A DNA stretch of 64,000 bases, taken from Paraburkholderia phytofirmans PsJN (GTDB lineage Bacteria; Pseudomonadota; Gammaproteobacteria; Burkholderiales; Burkholderiaceae). Shown piece by piece: positions 37,734 through 46,985 of this stretch (its first letter is position 1; the number at the start of each line of letters is the position of its first letter). The stretch is taken from NCBI RefSeq assembly GCF_000020125.1, contig NC_010681.1, positions 2,976,001 to 3,040,000 of the forward strand, written 5' to 3'. The notes under the pieces are model-generated. The model was not told the DNA's origin. It did no database searches and worked only from the letters and a program-made list of their open reading frames with translations. The position numbers were made by a program, and so were the translations under genes.

Positions 37734-38579
37734 TCAATGGCACGCGGCCAGTTCGGCCACTTGCAGAACATCGCCGCTCGCCGCGTTTTCGACGAAGGCG
37801 ACCACGCCAAAGCGGTCGGCGGGCGCGTTGAGATTGGCATCCGCGGCGGCGTCCTGGACGCGGACATCGCGGCGAATCTGTGCGTTGCCCGCGACGAGCG
37901 GCACCGGGCCGATCCATTGCCGCACGACGCGTTCGTGATGCAAGGTGACGCCGCTGTTTTCGCCGGCGCCGACTTGCGAACTCAGCGAGTTTTCATAGAC
38001 GGCGACGTAGGCTTCGAGTTGGCCCGCCGGGTCCGCCAACTTGCTGGTGAATTGCGCCACGACGTTGAATGCACCCGGCGTCTGCTGCGCCTTGAGTTCC
38101 AGCGCGACGTTCGCTTGCGCCGGCTCGGCGACCACCTTGCCGATGCGGCTCTCGAAACTGTCGCGTTGCGACCAGCTACGCAGCTCGCGGCCCGAGACGA
38201 AGATTTCCGGCGTGTAGATGGTGTGCCCGCCGGCGAGATCGGTGAGCGCCTGCTGACGTTCGGTGAAACGATGTTGCGAGAAGCGGTCGGTCCAGCCGAG
38301 ACTGTTCCAATAGTCCACGTGCAGTGCCAACGGCACGATGCTTTGCGTCGCGCCGCTGTTTTTCCATTGGCTCAGCCAGTTGTCGGCGGGCGGGCAGCTA
38401 TTGCAGCCTTCGCTGCTGTACAACTCGACCAGAGCCACGCGATGCGCCGGACTATGCGCGCTGCAGATCGCGCTAGCCGCGTTCGCGAGACCGCTGGTCA
38501 CAAGCGTGGTCAGCGCGACAGCGAGCGCGATGCTTCGAGTGAAACGCCGATTGTCTCGGCGGGGTCCGGCGGTTTGCAT
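37734..38579 (-). CDS. Exported DUF1223 protein (thioredoxin-like fold)
   Basis: A 281-residue periplasmic protein. Signal peptide ends near GLANAASA. The mature part holds VELYSSEGCNSCPPADNWL with the CNSC pair, VDYWNSLGWTDRFS and YTPEIFVSG, the DUF1223 signature with a thioredoxin-like core. The ATG at 38579 has GGAG nine bases upstream; a TTG further up is less likely. It leads a run of same-strand redox genes (cytochrome b, molybdoenzyme, MXKDX peptide) and probably belongs to the same envelope redox system. Confidence 0.87.
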   Translation of the reverse strand: MQTAGPRRDNRRFTRSIALAVALTTLVTSGLANAASAICSAHSPAHRVALVELYSSEGCNSCPPADNWLSQWKNSGATQSIVPLALHVDYWNSLGWTDRFSQHRFTERQQALTDLAGGHTIYTPEIFVSGRELRSWSQRDSFESRIGKVVAEPAQANVALELKAQQTPGAFNVVAQFTSKLADPAGQLEAYVAVYENSLSSQVGAGENSGVTLHHERVVRQWIGPVPLVAGNAQIRRDVRVQDAAADANLNAPADRFGVVAFVENAASGDVLQVAELAACH

Positions 38580-39019
38580 GACGTGCTCCAATCAGGATCT
38601 GCACGTTTGTCGAACCACATGGCCGGTTATGACAGCCCGTTTCCAACTTTTTTCCTGGAGCGTGAAGACGCCAGGCGATGCACGACTCGCGTGCTAACAT
38701 TAGCCTTTCTATTGCGCGCGTTCAGTCAGATGAATGGCAGCGCCCTCTTCACTCTCTTTCGCTACCCGCCGGCTACTTCGATGCGCTTTCCGACTTCCCG
38801 TGCCTTCTTCCGCTTGCGCCCCCGTCGCGCAACCGGCTGCGCGCGCGCGGAACTCATGCCGCGTCGCGCCGGCGAGCCGTCCCGAACGCTCCCGCTCCAC
38901 GCCGCCCGGCGCCCGATCTAACGTTGCTCGCTCCATTGCCTGAGCCGCGTTGCCGGGCTCCGGGCCGATCTCATCCGCACGCTGTTTCCTCAAATGTAGA
39001 TCGAATTGGAGTACCCGTC
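38580..39019. other. Intergenic, divergent promoter region
   Basis: About 440 bp between the DUF1223 and rnk genes. A reading frame is open across it into rnk, but its content (Arg/Ser/Pro-rich) and lack of a ribosome site argue against coding. No RNA gene seen. Confidence 0.45.
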
Positions 39020-39430
39020 GTGAAAAAGACGAAAACCTGTTATCTCACCGAACTCGACGTCGCCCGTCTCGAGAAACACGCAGCCAGAGCTGGCGCGCAA
39101 GCGCACTTGCAAGACATGCTCGACGACGTGCTGGAGCGCGCCGTGATCGTCGATTCACGCGAAATTCCGGCCAACGTCGTCACGATGAACTCACAAGCCA
39201 CGCTGGTCGACGAAACCAGCGGCGAGCAGATGACCTGGACCGTGGTCTATCCGCCCAATGCGGACTTCGCGCACGGCCGCCTGAACGTGTTCTCGCCCGC
39301 CGGCATCGCCTTGCTCGGCGCCAAACGCGGCGAGCGCATCCGCTTCACGCCGCCGAGCGGCACGGAGAAAGTGCTGAAGTTGGAGAAGATCCTGTATCAG
39401 CCCGAAGCCGCCGACGATTTCACGTTGTAA
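39020..39430 (+). CDS. rnk: Nucleoside diphosphate kinase regulator Rnk
   Basis: A 136-residue protein starting at GTG 39020 (VKKTKTCYLTELDVARL), with GGAG eight bases upstream. Helical N-terminal part (8-50) and a C-terminal FKBP-like domain of GreA/GreB type (ANVVTMNSQATLVDE ... FSPAGIALLGAKRGERIRF) fit Rnk, which binds RNA polymerase and influences nucleotide pools. The frame extends 340 bp upstream, which I reject. It stands alone. Confidence 0.88.
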   Translation: MKKTKTCYLTELDVARLEKHAARAGAQAHLQDMLDDVLERAVIVDSREIPANVVTMNSQATLVDETSGEQMTWTVVYPPNADFAHGRLNVFSPAGIALLGAKRGERIRFTPPSGTEKVLKLEKILYQPEAADDFTL

Positions 39431-39587
39431 GCAACGCCCCGCACTTCACGCAGAACTTTTGCCGCATCATCTCCGGCTGCCTCGTCGATGCACTAAAAGC
39501 GCGTGGCGACCCGCGGCTGTTGCCGTGATCCGAATTTTCAAGATGGGTTGCCAAGCAGCGGGCGGCCGGTGTATCGTGTGCGCTGCT

Positions 39588-39687
39588 AACGCGGGGGTCC
39601 TGCGTCGCACGGAGGTTGGAGGTCCGTGCCGCGTGGGTGAGAAATACCCTTTGAACCTGATCTGGATAATGCCAGCGCAGGGAAGCG
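39588..39687 (+). promoter_or_regulatory. TPP riboswitch (thi box) upstream of thiC
   Basis: The thi-box core is intact: GCGGGGGTCC at 39591, TGAGAAATACCCTTTGAACC (39638-39657), then CTGATCTGGATAATGCC and GCGCAGGGAAGC to 39686. The spacing to the thiC start (about 108 bp) allows control of translation or transcription. It senses thiamine pyrophosphate; thiC shut-off when TPP is bound is the known behaviour. Confidence 0.95.
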
Positions 39688-39785
39688 TACGGATTTCGCA
39701 CCCAAGCCTTATCGCCTCATCTCTCGCGAATTCCGACTACTTCCGTCTCGTCTCCTGCTTAGCCGCCCCACATAGCTCTGCATAG

Positions 39786-41726
<1,941 letters not shown>

Positions 41727-41795
41727 GGTTCGGATCGCGGATCGGGCGTCGTTGTTACGCCACCCGATCCGCCAGGCCCCTGCATTGCAGCAACG

Positions 41796-41818
41796 AAGCC
41801 CGCCACTGGCGGGCTTTT
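41796..41818 (+). terminator. thiC terminator
   Basis: AAGCCCGCC (41796-41804) pairs with GGCGGGCTT (41808-41816), followed by TTTT. Confidence 0.87.
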
Positions 41819-41982
41819 GCGTCTACGCGACCCGGGCACGCCGCGTGCTGCAGGAAGGACAACATTTGATTACGAAACCGTCGGTTCGCTGACAAGCGCA
41901 CACATCCGGATACAGGATGCGGCGATACCATCAAATGCAGGGGCGGTGCTTACTGCCGACCATAACTACTGGAGTCGACATC

Positions 41983-42195
41983 ATGAAATCGATACGTCAA
42001 ATCGGTACGTTTGCGGCCATCGCGGCCATTCTGGTAAGCCTTTCCGCATGTGACGGCATGAGCCGTCAGGGGCGCGACACGGCAATCGGCGCGGGTCTGG
42101 GCGGCGCGGCGGGCGCGGCGGTCGGCGGCAATGCGCTGTCGACGCTCGGCGGCGCGGCGGCGGGCGGCGTCATTGGCCATGAGGTGGGCAAGTAA
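41983..42195 (+). CDS. OsmB-like glycine-zipper lipoprotein
   Basis: A 70-residue lipoprotein: MKSIRQIGTFAAIAAILVSL, lipobox LSAC (Cys near 24), then DGMSRQGRDTAIGAGLGGAAG with a glycine-zipper repeat (GGNALSTLGGAAAGGVIGHEVGK). This matches osmotically inducible OsmB/YMGG-type lipoproteins of the outer membrane. GGAG precedes the ATG. It lies between thiC and another small lipoprotein. Confidence 0.85.
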   Translation: MKSIRQIGTFAAIAAILVSLSACDGMSRQGRDTAIGAGLGGAAGAAVGGNALSTLGGAAAGGVIGHEVGK

Positions 42196-42350
42196 TCAAC
42201 AAATCAAGCGTACGGCGACAGGTCGCGCCACCCGCTGCAATGAGGCGAAATAAGCCGTTACGGTTTTGCAATCCTGTTGGCCCAGAGGCGGCGTAAGCTC
42301 ATGACGTGACGCCCCCTGATTGCGGCGTTCGATTCAACCAGGAGCGCGTC

Positions 42351-42842
42351 ATGAAGTCCCGCCTCATCAACACGGTGTGCGCGATCGGCCAGCGGTTGCC
42401 GCTGCGCTTTTCCCAGTCTTTTCCACGTCCTTCGCAAACAGGCATCGCGCTCGGCGGCGCGGTCTGTTTGCTCACGCTCTCCGGCTGCTATTACCCGTAC
42501 GGTTACTATCCGGCGGGCTATTCGCCGTATTACGCGACGGCGGTCCCCGCAGCGGGAACCCAACAGGCAGTCCCGGTCGGGCAAGACGACTACTCGGCGG
42601 CTCAGCAGCAGCAACAGTCGCAACAAGCGCAGACAGGTCAGCCAGCTTCGCCGCCGACATATGCGGTCGCCGCCCCGCCCGTGTATGTCGCCCCCGCTCC
42701 CATTTACTATCCGCCGCCGGTCTATCCGGCCTATTACGGCTATCCAGGTTGGTATGGGCCGTCGGTGTCGATCGGCGTCGGATTCGGTGGTTATTGGGGT
42801 GGCCACGGCGGCGGATGGGGCGGCCATGGCCATTGGCACTGA
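42351..42842 (+). CDS. Tyr/Gly/Pro-rich lipoprotein
   Basis: A 163-residue protein of unknown function. A long n-region with Arg residues leads to a hydrophobic stretch and a lipobox LLTLSGCYYPYG (Cys about 46). The mature part is low-complexity: many Tyr-Pro units (YPYGYYPAGYSPYYATA), a Gln run, then YVAPAPIYYPPPVYPAYYGYP and a Gly/His/Trp end (GGHGGGWGGHGHWH) that could bind metal. The ATG at 42351 has AGGAGC upstream. Such YPYG-type proteins recur in Burkholderia envelopes. Confidence 0.78.
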   Translation: MKSRLINTVCAIGQRLPLRFSQSFPRPSQTGIALGGAVCLLTLSGCYYPYGYYPAGYSPYYATAVPAAGTQQAVPVGQDDYSAAQQQQQSQQAQTGQPASPPTYAVAAPPVYVAPAPIYYPPPVYPAYYGYPGWYGPSVSIGVGFGGYWGGHGGGWGGHGHWH

Positions 42843-43180
42843 CGCTCACCTGCGCCGTTCAATCTCCTTGTCTTCACACGATGCGCTTGCCCAGCGGATT
42901 CGCGCGGTGCCGTGCGGTGCCGGCGCTATATCGCGCGTTGCGCGCCACGCCGGCCGGCTCGCGCAAGCCGCGCTCCCAGCGCCCATCCGCTGCGCCCGTA
43001 GTTTCCCTTCTTGACGCCGCCCGGCTGGGTTCTATCCTTGGTAAGCCACATGCAGTATCCGTTTAAAAAAGCGCTCCCGTCCGCTCCCGCGTGCCGGCGA
43101 CGCCCATCCGTCATGCCATAGCGACGCGCTCCGGAGTGCGTGGTGCCGCGTCGAGTCCGAACAACAATGAAGGAGACGTG
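42843..43180. other. Intergenic before the lactate permease
   Basis: About 340 bp with no recognisable gene or strong hairpin. It should hold the lactate permease promoter. Confidence 0.4.
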
Positions 43181-44779
43181 ATGTTTCACCAACTACTCAC
43201 TCCTGTCGGCAATTCGCTATTGCCATCGTTCCTCGTCGCGGCTTTGCCGATCATCGTCGTGCTGCTTCTGCTCGGCTGGGCGCGCCGGCCGGCGTGGCAG
43301 GCGTCGCTCGCGGGGTTGGTCGTCGGCTTGATCGTGGCGATCTTTGTCTGGCAATTTCCGGTGGGCCTCGCGGTCGACTCGGTGGTCGCCGGCGCGGTGT
43401 TCGCCTGCTGGCCGGTCATGTGGATCGTGTTCGCGGCGATCCTGCTTTACAACATCTCGCAACGCTCGGGCCGCTTCGCGGCCTTTCGCATGTGGATGAT
43501 CGACAACCTGCCGAACGACCGGCGCGTCGTGCTGGTGGTGATCGGGTTTTCGTTCGGCGCGCTGCTCGAAGGGATTTCGGGCTTCGGCACGCCGGTCGCC
43601 ATCACCAGTTCGCTGCTGATTCTGCTCGGCTTTCCCACGCTCGAAGCGCTCACCTTCACGCTGATCTTCAACACCGCGCCGGTTGCCTTCGGCGCACTCG
43701 GCGTGCCGATCACCGTGCTCGGCGCGGTCACGCATTTGCCGGCCGATTCGCTCGCCAAGATGGTCGGCCGCCAGTTGCCGTTCTTCGCTTTTCTGCTGCC
43801 CTTCTATGTGATCGGCGTCTATGCGGGCTTTCGCAACATGCTGCGGGTGTGGCCGGTGCTGCTGGTGTCGGGCGCGAGCTTCGCGCTGACGCAGTTCGTC
43901 GCGTCGAACTATGTGAACTACAGCCTGACCGACGTGTTGTCGTCGATGGTCTCGCTCATTCTCACGATCGCCTTCCTGCGCGTCTGGAAGCCCGCGGCGG
44001 ATCCGAAGTTCGCGGTCAACATCGACCGCGTGGGTGAAGTGCGCGGCAAGATCGGCGGCGCCCAGGGCTGGTATCCGTGGATCATCGTGTCGGTGGTGGT
44101 GATCATCTGGACCGTAGCGAAGATCTTCCTGATCGGCGACGTCAAGGTGCCGTGGCCGGGGCTCGACAAGGCCGTCTTCATCACCCTGTACAACACGCCG
44201 TACAGCGCGGTGTGGGACTTCCAGCCGCTCGCCACCGGCACCGCCATCCTGGTCGCCGCGCTCATTACGGCGGCCGTGGTCAAACTGAGTCCGCGCGAGT
44301 TCGGCGCGGCCGTCGCCGACACGTGGGTGCAGACGCGCATCGCCATCCTGACGGTGGCGACCATCGTCGGGCTCGCGTATCTGATGAATTACTCGGGGCT
44401 CACTTATACGCTCGGCCTCGGCGCGTCGTCGGTCGGACCGTTCTTTCCGCTGGTGTCGGCGTTCCTCGGCTGGGTCGCGGTGTTCCTGTCCGGCAGCGAC
44501 ACGTCGGGTAACGCGCTGTTCGGCAACCTGCAGGTGGTGGCGGCCAATCAGTTGAATCTCAACCCGATTCTGATGGCGGCTGCGAACTCGTCGGGCGGCG
44601 TGATGGGCAAGATGATTTCGCCGCAGAACATTTCGACGGGGGTGGCGACCACCGAATTGAAAGGCAAGGAAGGCGTGGTGTTCGCTAAAACCTTCAAGCA
44701 TTCGATTCTGTTGACGGTGCTGCTCGGCGTGCTGGTGTGGCTGCAGCAGAATTTCTTGCAGTGGATGATTCCGCATTGA
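43181..44779 (+). CDS. lctP: L-lactate permease (LctP family)
   Basis: A 532-residue inner-membrane symporter with about 12-13 helices. GFSFGALLEGISGFGTPVAIT and the C-terminal FLSGSDTSGNALFGNLQ and MGKMISPQNISTGVATTEL are highly conserved LctP signatures. It takes up L-lactate, D-lactate or glycolate with protons. ATG 43181 has AAGGAG seven bases upstream. A 32-bp palindrome follows the stop. No lactate dehydrogenase gene is next to it. Confidence 0.94.
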   Translation: MFHQLLTPVGNSLLPSFLVAALPIIVVLLLLGWARRPAWQASLAGLVVGLIVAIFVWQFPVGLAVDSVVAGAVFACWPVMWIVFAAILLYNISQRSGRFAAFRMWMIDNLPNDRRVVLVVIGFSFGALLEGISGFGTPVAITSSLLILLGFPTLEALTFTLIFNTAPVAFGALGVPITVLGAVTHLPADSLAKMVGRQLPFFAFLLPFYVIGVYAGFRNMLRVWPVLLVSGASFALTQFVASNYVNYSLTDVLSSMVSLILTIAFLRVWKPAADPKFAVNIDRVGEVRGKIGGAQGWYPWIIVSVVVIIWTVAKIFLIGDVKVPWPGLDKAVFITLYNTPYSAVWDFQPLATGTAILVAALITAAVVKLSPREFGAAVADTWVQTRIAILTVATIVGLAYLMNYSGLTYTLGLGASSVGPFFPLVSAFLGWVAVFLSGSDTSGNALFGNLQVVAANQLNLNPILMAAANSSGGVMGKMISPQNISTGVATTELKGKEGVVFAKTFKHSILLTVLLGVLVWLQQNFLQWMIPH

Positions 44780-44787
44780 GGCAGGCG

Positions 44788-44819
44788 GGGTTGTGCGGGC
44801 CGCGCGGCCCGCACAACCC
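44788..44819 (+). terminator. 32-bp perfect palindrome after lctP, likely terminator
   Basis: GGGTTGTGCGGGCCGC (44788-44803) is followed at once by its exact reverse complement (44804-44819), then GTTCG. There is no U-tract, so it is either a weak terminator or an mRNA 3'-end stabiliser. Confidence 0.65.
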
Positions 44820-45213
44820 GTTCGATCGACTCACGCGATGCGCTCCGAATAGCCGGCAGAGGCCGCGTGAACGCCGGCGTGCGTTGCTTTAGCCTGGAAG
44901 GATCTGGCGAGTTCGCCGCCTATCTGCTATGGACTTGCTGCGGCAAAATAATTCACGTCGCGAACGTCAGCTTATTCACCCGCCTCTGCATCTGCGCCCC
45001 GCTCCACCATCCAGATCGCAATATTTCTCACATCAGCGTGAGAATTGCTCGTTTTGCGCGGGCCGCCGCTGCGCTTACGATCAACCATTATCAAATTATC
45101 AAATGCCTCCGTCTCCCGGATCTTGCCGTTTCATTCCAGCCTGAAACGTTTCGCATGACTGCGCTGCTACGATGCACAGGCGTCGCGACTCAACCGCGCG
45201 TGGCGCCACCTCG
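44820..45213. other. Intergenic, partly AT-rich
   Basis: About 390 bp. The AT-rich part near 45070-45110 (ACGATCAACCATTATCAAATTATC) probably contains the promoter of the EamA gene. No gene is seen. Confidence 0.4.
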
Positions 45214-46140
45214 ATGAATGCTAAAAACCTGTTCCAGTTGCTGATTCTCGCCGCCCTGTGGGGTGCCTCGTTCCTGTTCATCCGGGTCGGCGTCACCGAC
45301 TTCGGCGTCGCGCCTTTGATGGCGCTGCGCGTCGGCATCGGCGCGGCCTTTCTCGCGATCGTACTGATCGCGCGACGTCCGCTGCGCCAGTCCGCAACGA
45401 TCCTGCGCACGCGGGCCTTCCCGCTGCTAGTGGTCGGCATCCTGAATTCGGCGGCGCCCTTCTGCCTGTTCGCCTATGCCGAGTTGACGCTGTCGGCTGG
45501 CGTCACGTCGGTGATCAATGCGAGCACGCCGCTGTGGGGCGCGCTAGTCGGCTTTCTGTGGCTGCGCGACAGATTGAGCGCGCTGCGCACGCTCGGTCTG
45601 GTGATCGGCTTTCTCGGCGTGCTAATGCTGGTGTGGGATCAGATCGCCGCGCCCAATGGCACGCCGGCGACGCCGCTCACCACCGCGCTCGCGGCCGGCG
45701 CCGCGCTCGGCGCCACCTTGCTGTACGGCATCGCGGCCAACTACACCAAGCGCCATCTGACCGGCGTCGACGCCCTCACCGTCGCCACCGGCACGATGAC
45801 CGGCGCCACCATCGTGCTGCTGCCGCTCGCCGTGATCTACTGGCCGGCGGCGCCCATCTCGCTGCACGCATGGGGCGCGGTGATCGCGCTCGGCGTCGCC
45901 TGTACCGGCGTCGCGTATATGCTGTTCTTCCATCTGATCGCGGTGGCCGGACCGGCGCGCGCGATTACGGTGACCTTCGTCATTCCGATCTTCGGCATTC
46001 TGTGGGGCGCGCTGTTTCTCGGCGAAGGCGTCTCGCCCGGCATGCTCGAAGGCTGCGGCGTGATTCTGGTCGGCACTGCGCTCGCCACCGGCGTGATCAA
46101 GCGTCTGCCGTGGCTCGGCACGCGCCGCGCCGATACCTGA
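45214..46140 (+). CDS. EamA-family transporter
   Basis: A 308-residue ten-helix transporter with two EamA repeats. The start MNAKNLFQLLILAALWGASFLFIRVGVTDFG is typical of RhaT/EamA-like exporters; the second repeat has LFFHLIAVAGPARAITVTFVIPIFGILWGALFLGE. It probably exports metabolites; substrate unknown. ATG 45214 is taken over 45172, which lies in non-coding-like sequence. Distinct from the EamA gene at 34573. Confidence 0.88.
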   Translation: MNAKNLFQLLILAALWGASFLFIRVGVTDFGVAPLMALRVGIGAAFLAIVLIARRPLRQSATILRTRAFPLLVVGILNSAAPFCLFAYAELTLSAGVTSVINASTPLWGALVGFLWLRDRLSALRTLGLVIGFLGVLMLVWDQIAAPNGTPATPLTTALAAGAALGATLLYGIAANYTKRHLTGVDALTVATGTMTGATIVLLPLAVIYWPAAPISLHAWGAVIALGVACTGVAYMLFFHLIAVAGPARAITVTFVIPIFGILWGALFLGEGVSPGMLEGCGVILVGTALATGVIKRLPWLGTRRADT

Positions 46141-46238
46141 TATCTGATACTCGCGTCATTCCGCGCGACGCTTACCCGGCGTCGCCGACTCTCATGTTTC
46201 GCGCCGCCCCGACGGCCGCAACCAATCCCGAGCACACC

Positions 46239-46274
46239 AAAAAAATAGCCCGCACTCCATGTCGGAGTGCGGGC
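46239..46274 (-). terminator. Factor-independent terminator of the intergenic RNA
   Basis: GCCCGCACTCC (46248-46258) pairs perfectly with GGAGTGCGGGC (46264-46274), an 11-bp stem. On the minus strand it is followed by TATTTTTTTGG, a seven-U run, so it stops minus-strand transcripts. No minus-strand gene precedes it other than the predicted RNA. Confidence 0.9.
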
Positions 46275-46452
46275 GAAACCGTCGCCCTACGAGGATAGGC
46301 GACGGGGCCACCGAGGCCGCGCGCCGCGCGCGCAGGCCGTCATCGGGCGAAACATCGGTTCGTCGGCCGATGCTGGAATGGTCTGGGATCGTTTTGGATC
46401 GTCGATCGGGAATCGCTGCCAACTCACGCCGGGTCATGCAATCCGGCCCCAT
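46241..46452 (-). ncRNA. Predicted sigma-54-dependent small RNA (~210 nt)
   Basis: A transcript starting about 12 nt beyond the sigma-54 promoter (near 46452) would end at the terminator near 46241. Besides the terminator stem it holds an 8-bp hairpin, CCGTCGCC with GGCGACGG (46279-46286 and 46298-46305), whose loop on the RNA reads TATCCTCGTAG. The TCCTC is complementary to Shine-Dalgarno sequences, as in target-pairing loops of many small RNAs. Further stems are likely. No family is recognised. Coding is unlikely: the longest frame from the start runs through the terminator, and a 46-codon GTG frame (46427-46287) has no ribosome site. Regulation via sigma-54, IHF and an activator is indicated by the upstream sites. 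Confidence 0.65.
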
Positions 46453-46463
46453 GAGTCTGTAAA

Positions 46464-46479
46464 AGCAGCTTATGTGCCA
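46464..46479 (-). promoter_or_regulatory. Sigma-54 (-24/-12) promoter
   Basis: On the minus strand TGGCACATAAGCTGCT matches the consensus TGGCACGNNNNTTGCW at 13 to 14 informative positions, with the obligatory GG and GC exactly 10 bp apart. It implies a start near 46453. Confidence 0.8.
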
Positions 46480-46509
46480 GTTTTTACATATCGTTAAAAA
46501 AACTAGCGG

Positions 46510-46522
46510 CAACCTTTTGATT
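46510..46522 (-). promoter_or_regulatory. IHF binding site
   Basis: On the minus strand AATCAAAAGGTTG is an exact match to WATCAANNNNTTR. It lies in an AT-rich stretch (46495-46540) between the sigma-54 promoter and the upstream palindrome, where IHF bends DNA at such promoters. Confidence 0.72.
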
Positions 46523-46582
46523 TTTATTGATTTTTTCTGCTGCCGGAGGTTGCGGAGAATGGTGTTCAGGAAGGCCTGGAAA

Positions 46583-46611
46583 GTTACGTCACCGGGGTAA
46601 CGTCACGTTAC
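46583..46611. promoter_or_regulatory. Upstream palindromic activator site
   Basis: GTAACGTCACGTTAC (46597-46611) is a perfect 7+1+7 palindrome. A further half-site GTTACGTCAC at 46583-46592 forms a GTTAC-N9-GTAAC pair with it. The centre lies about 125 bp upstream of the sigma-54 promoter, the usual distance for an enhancer-binding activator. Confidence 0.68.
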
Positions 46612-46648
46612 ATGAGGCCGCACGAAGCGGCCCCGCCGACGGGCCGGG

Positions 46649-46804
46649 TCACAGCGTTGGCCACTTCGTGCGCTGCGCCGTGCCATGCCGAAGCCGCAGG
46701 CCGGTTGGCCGCGGCGATTCGCGCGGGCTCAAGGCCGCGCCGCAGACCAGCGCCAGGACGAGCAAGCTCGCCGCCCACATCCAGTAAGGAATCACGTCGA
46801 ACAT
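46649..46804 (-). CDS. Small single-span membrane peptide
   Basis: A 51-residue frame: MFDVIPYWMWAASLLVLALVCGAAL, then a basic tail (SPRESPRPTGLRLRHGTAQRTKWPTL). One transmembrane helix is clear. GGGAG lies six bases before the ATG at 46804. It is unrecognised. It lies directly upstream (on the minus strand) of the palindromic site and the small RNA, and downstream of bamC. The signal and the hydrophobic helix make it more likely real than not. Confidence 0.55.
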   Translation of the reverse strand: MFDVIPYWMWAASLLVLALVCGAALSPRESPRPTGLRLRHGTAQRTKWPTL

Positions 46805-46916
46805 GGTCATCTCCCGTTGAACGCCGGATCGGGCCGGTATTTAGGGAACCAAGCAAAAGACGTGCGCATGCACCGGACGATCGCTTATCGGCAAGGTGTT
46901 GCCGGAATCTCAGGGC

Positions 46917-46953
46917 AAAAAAAAACCCGCCCGGAGTGTGCCTCGGGCGGGTT
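46917..46953 (-). terminator. bamC terminator
   Basis: AACCCGCCCG (46924-46933) pairs with CGGGCGGGTT (46944-46953); on the minus strand the stem is followed by TTTTTTTT. Confidence 0.9.
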
Positions 46954-46985
46954 CGGATAGCGTTGCCGCCCTGCGGCGGCCCTGC

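Noticed and set aside
44867..45217. 116-codon frame before the EamA gene
   Set aside because: No ribosome site, composition unlike neighbours, and it overlaps the likely promoter.
46192..46512. 106-codon frame over the predicted small RNA
   Set aside because: It begins upstream of the promoter and runs through the terminator; no ribosome site.
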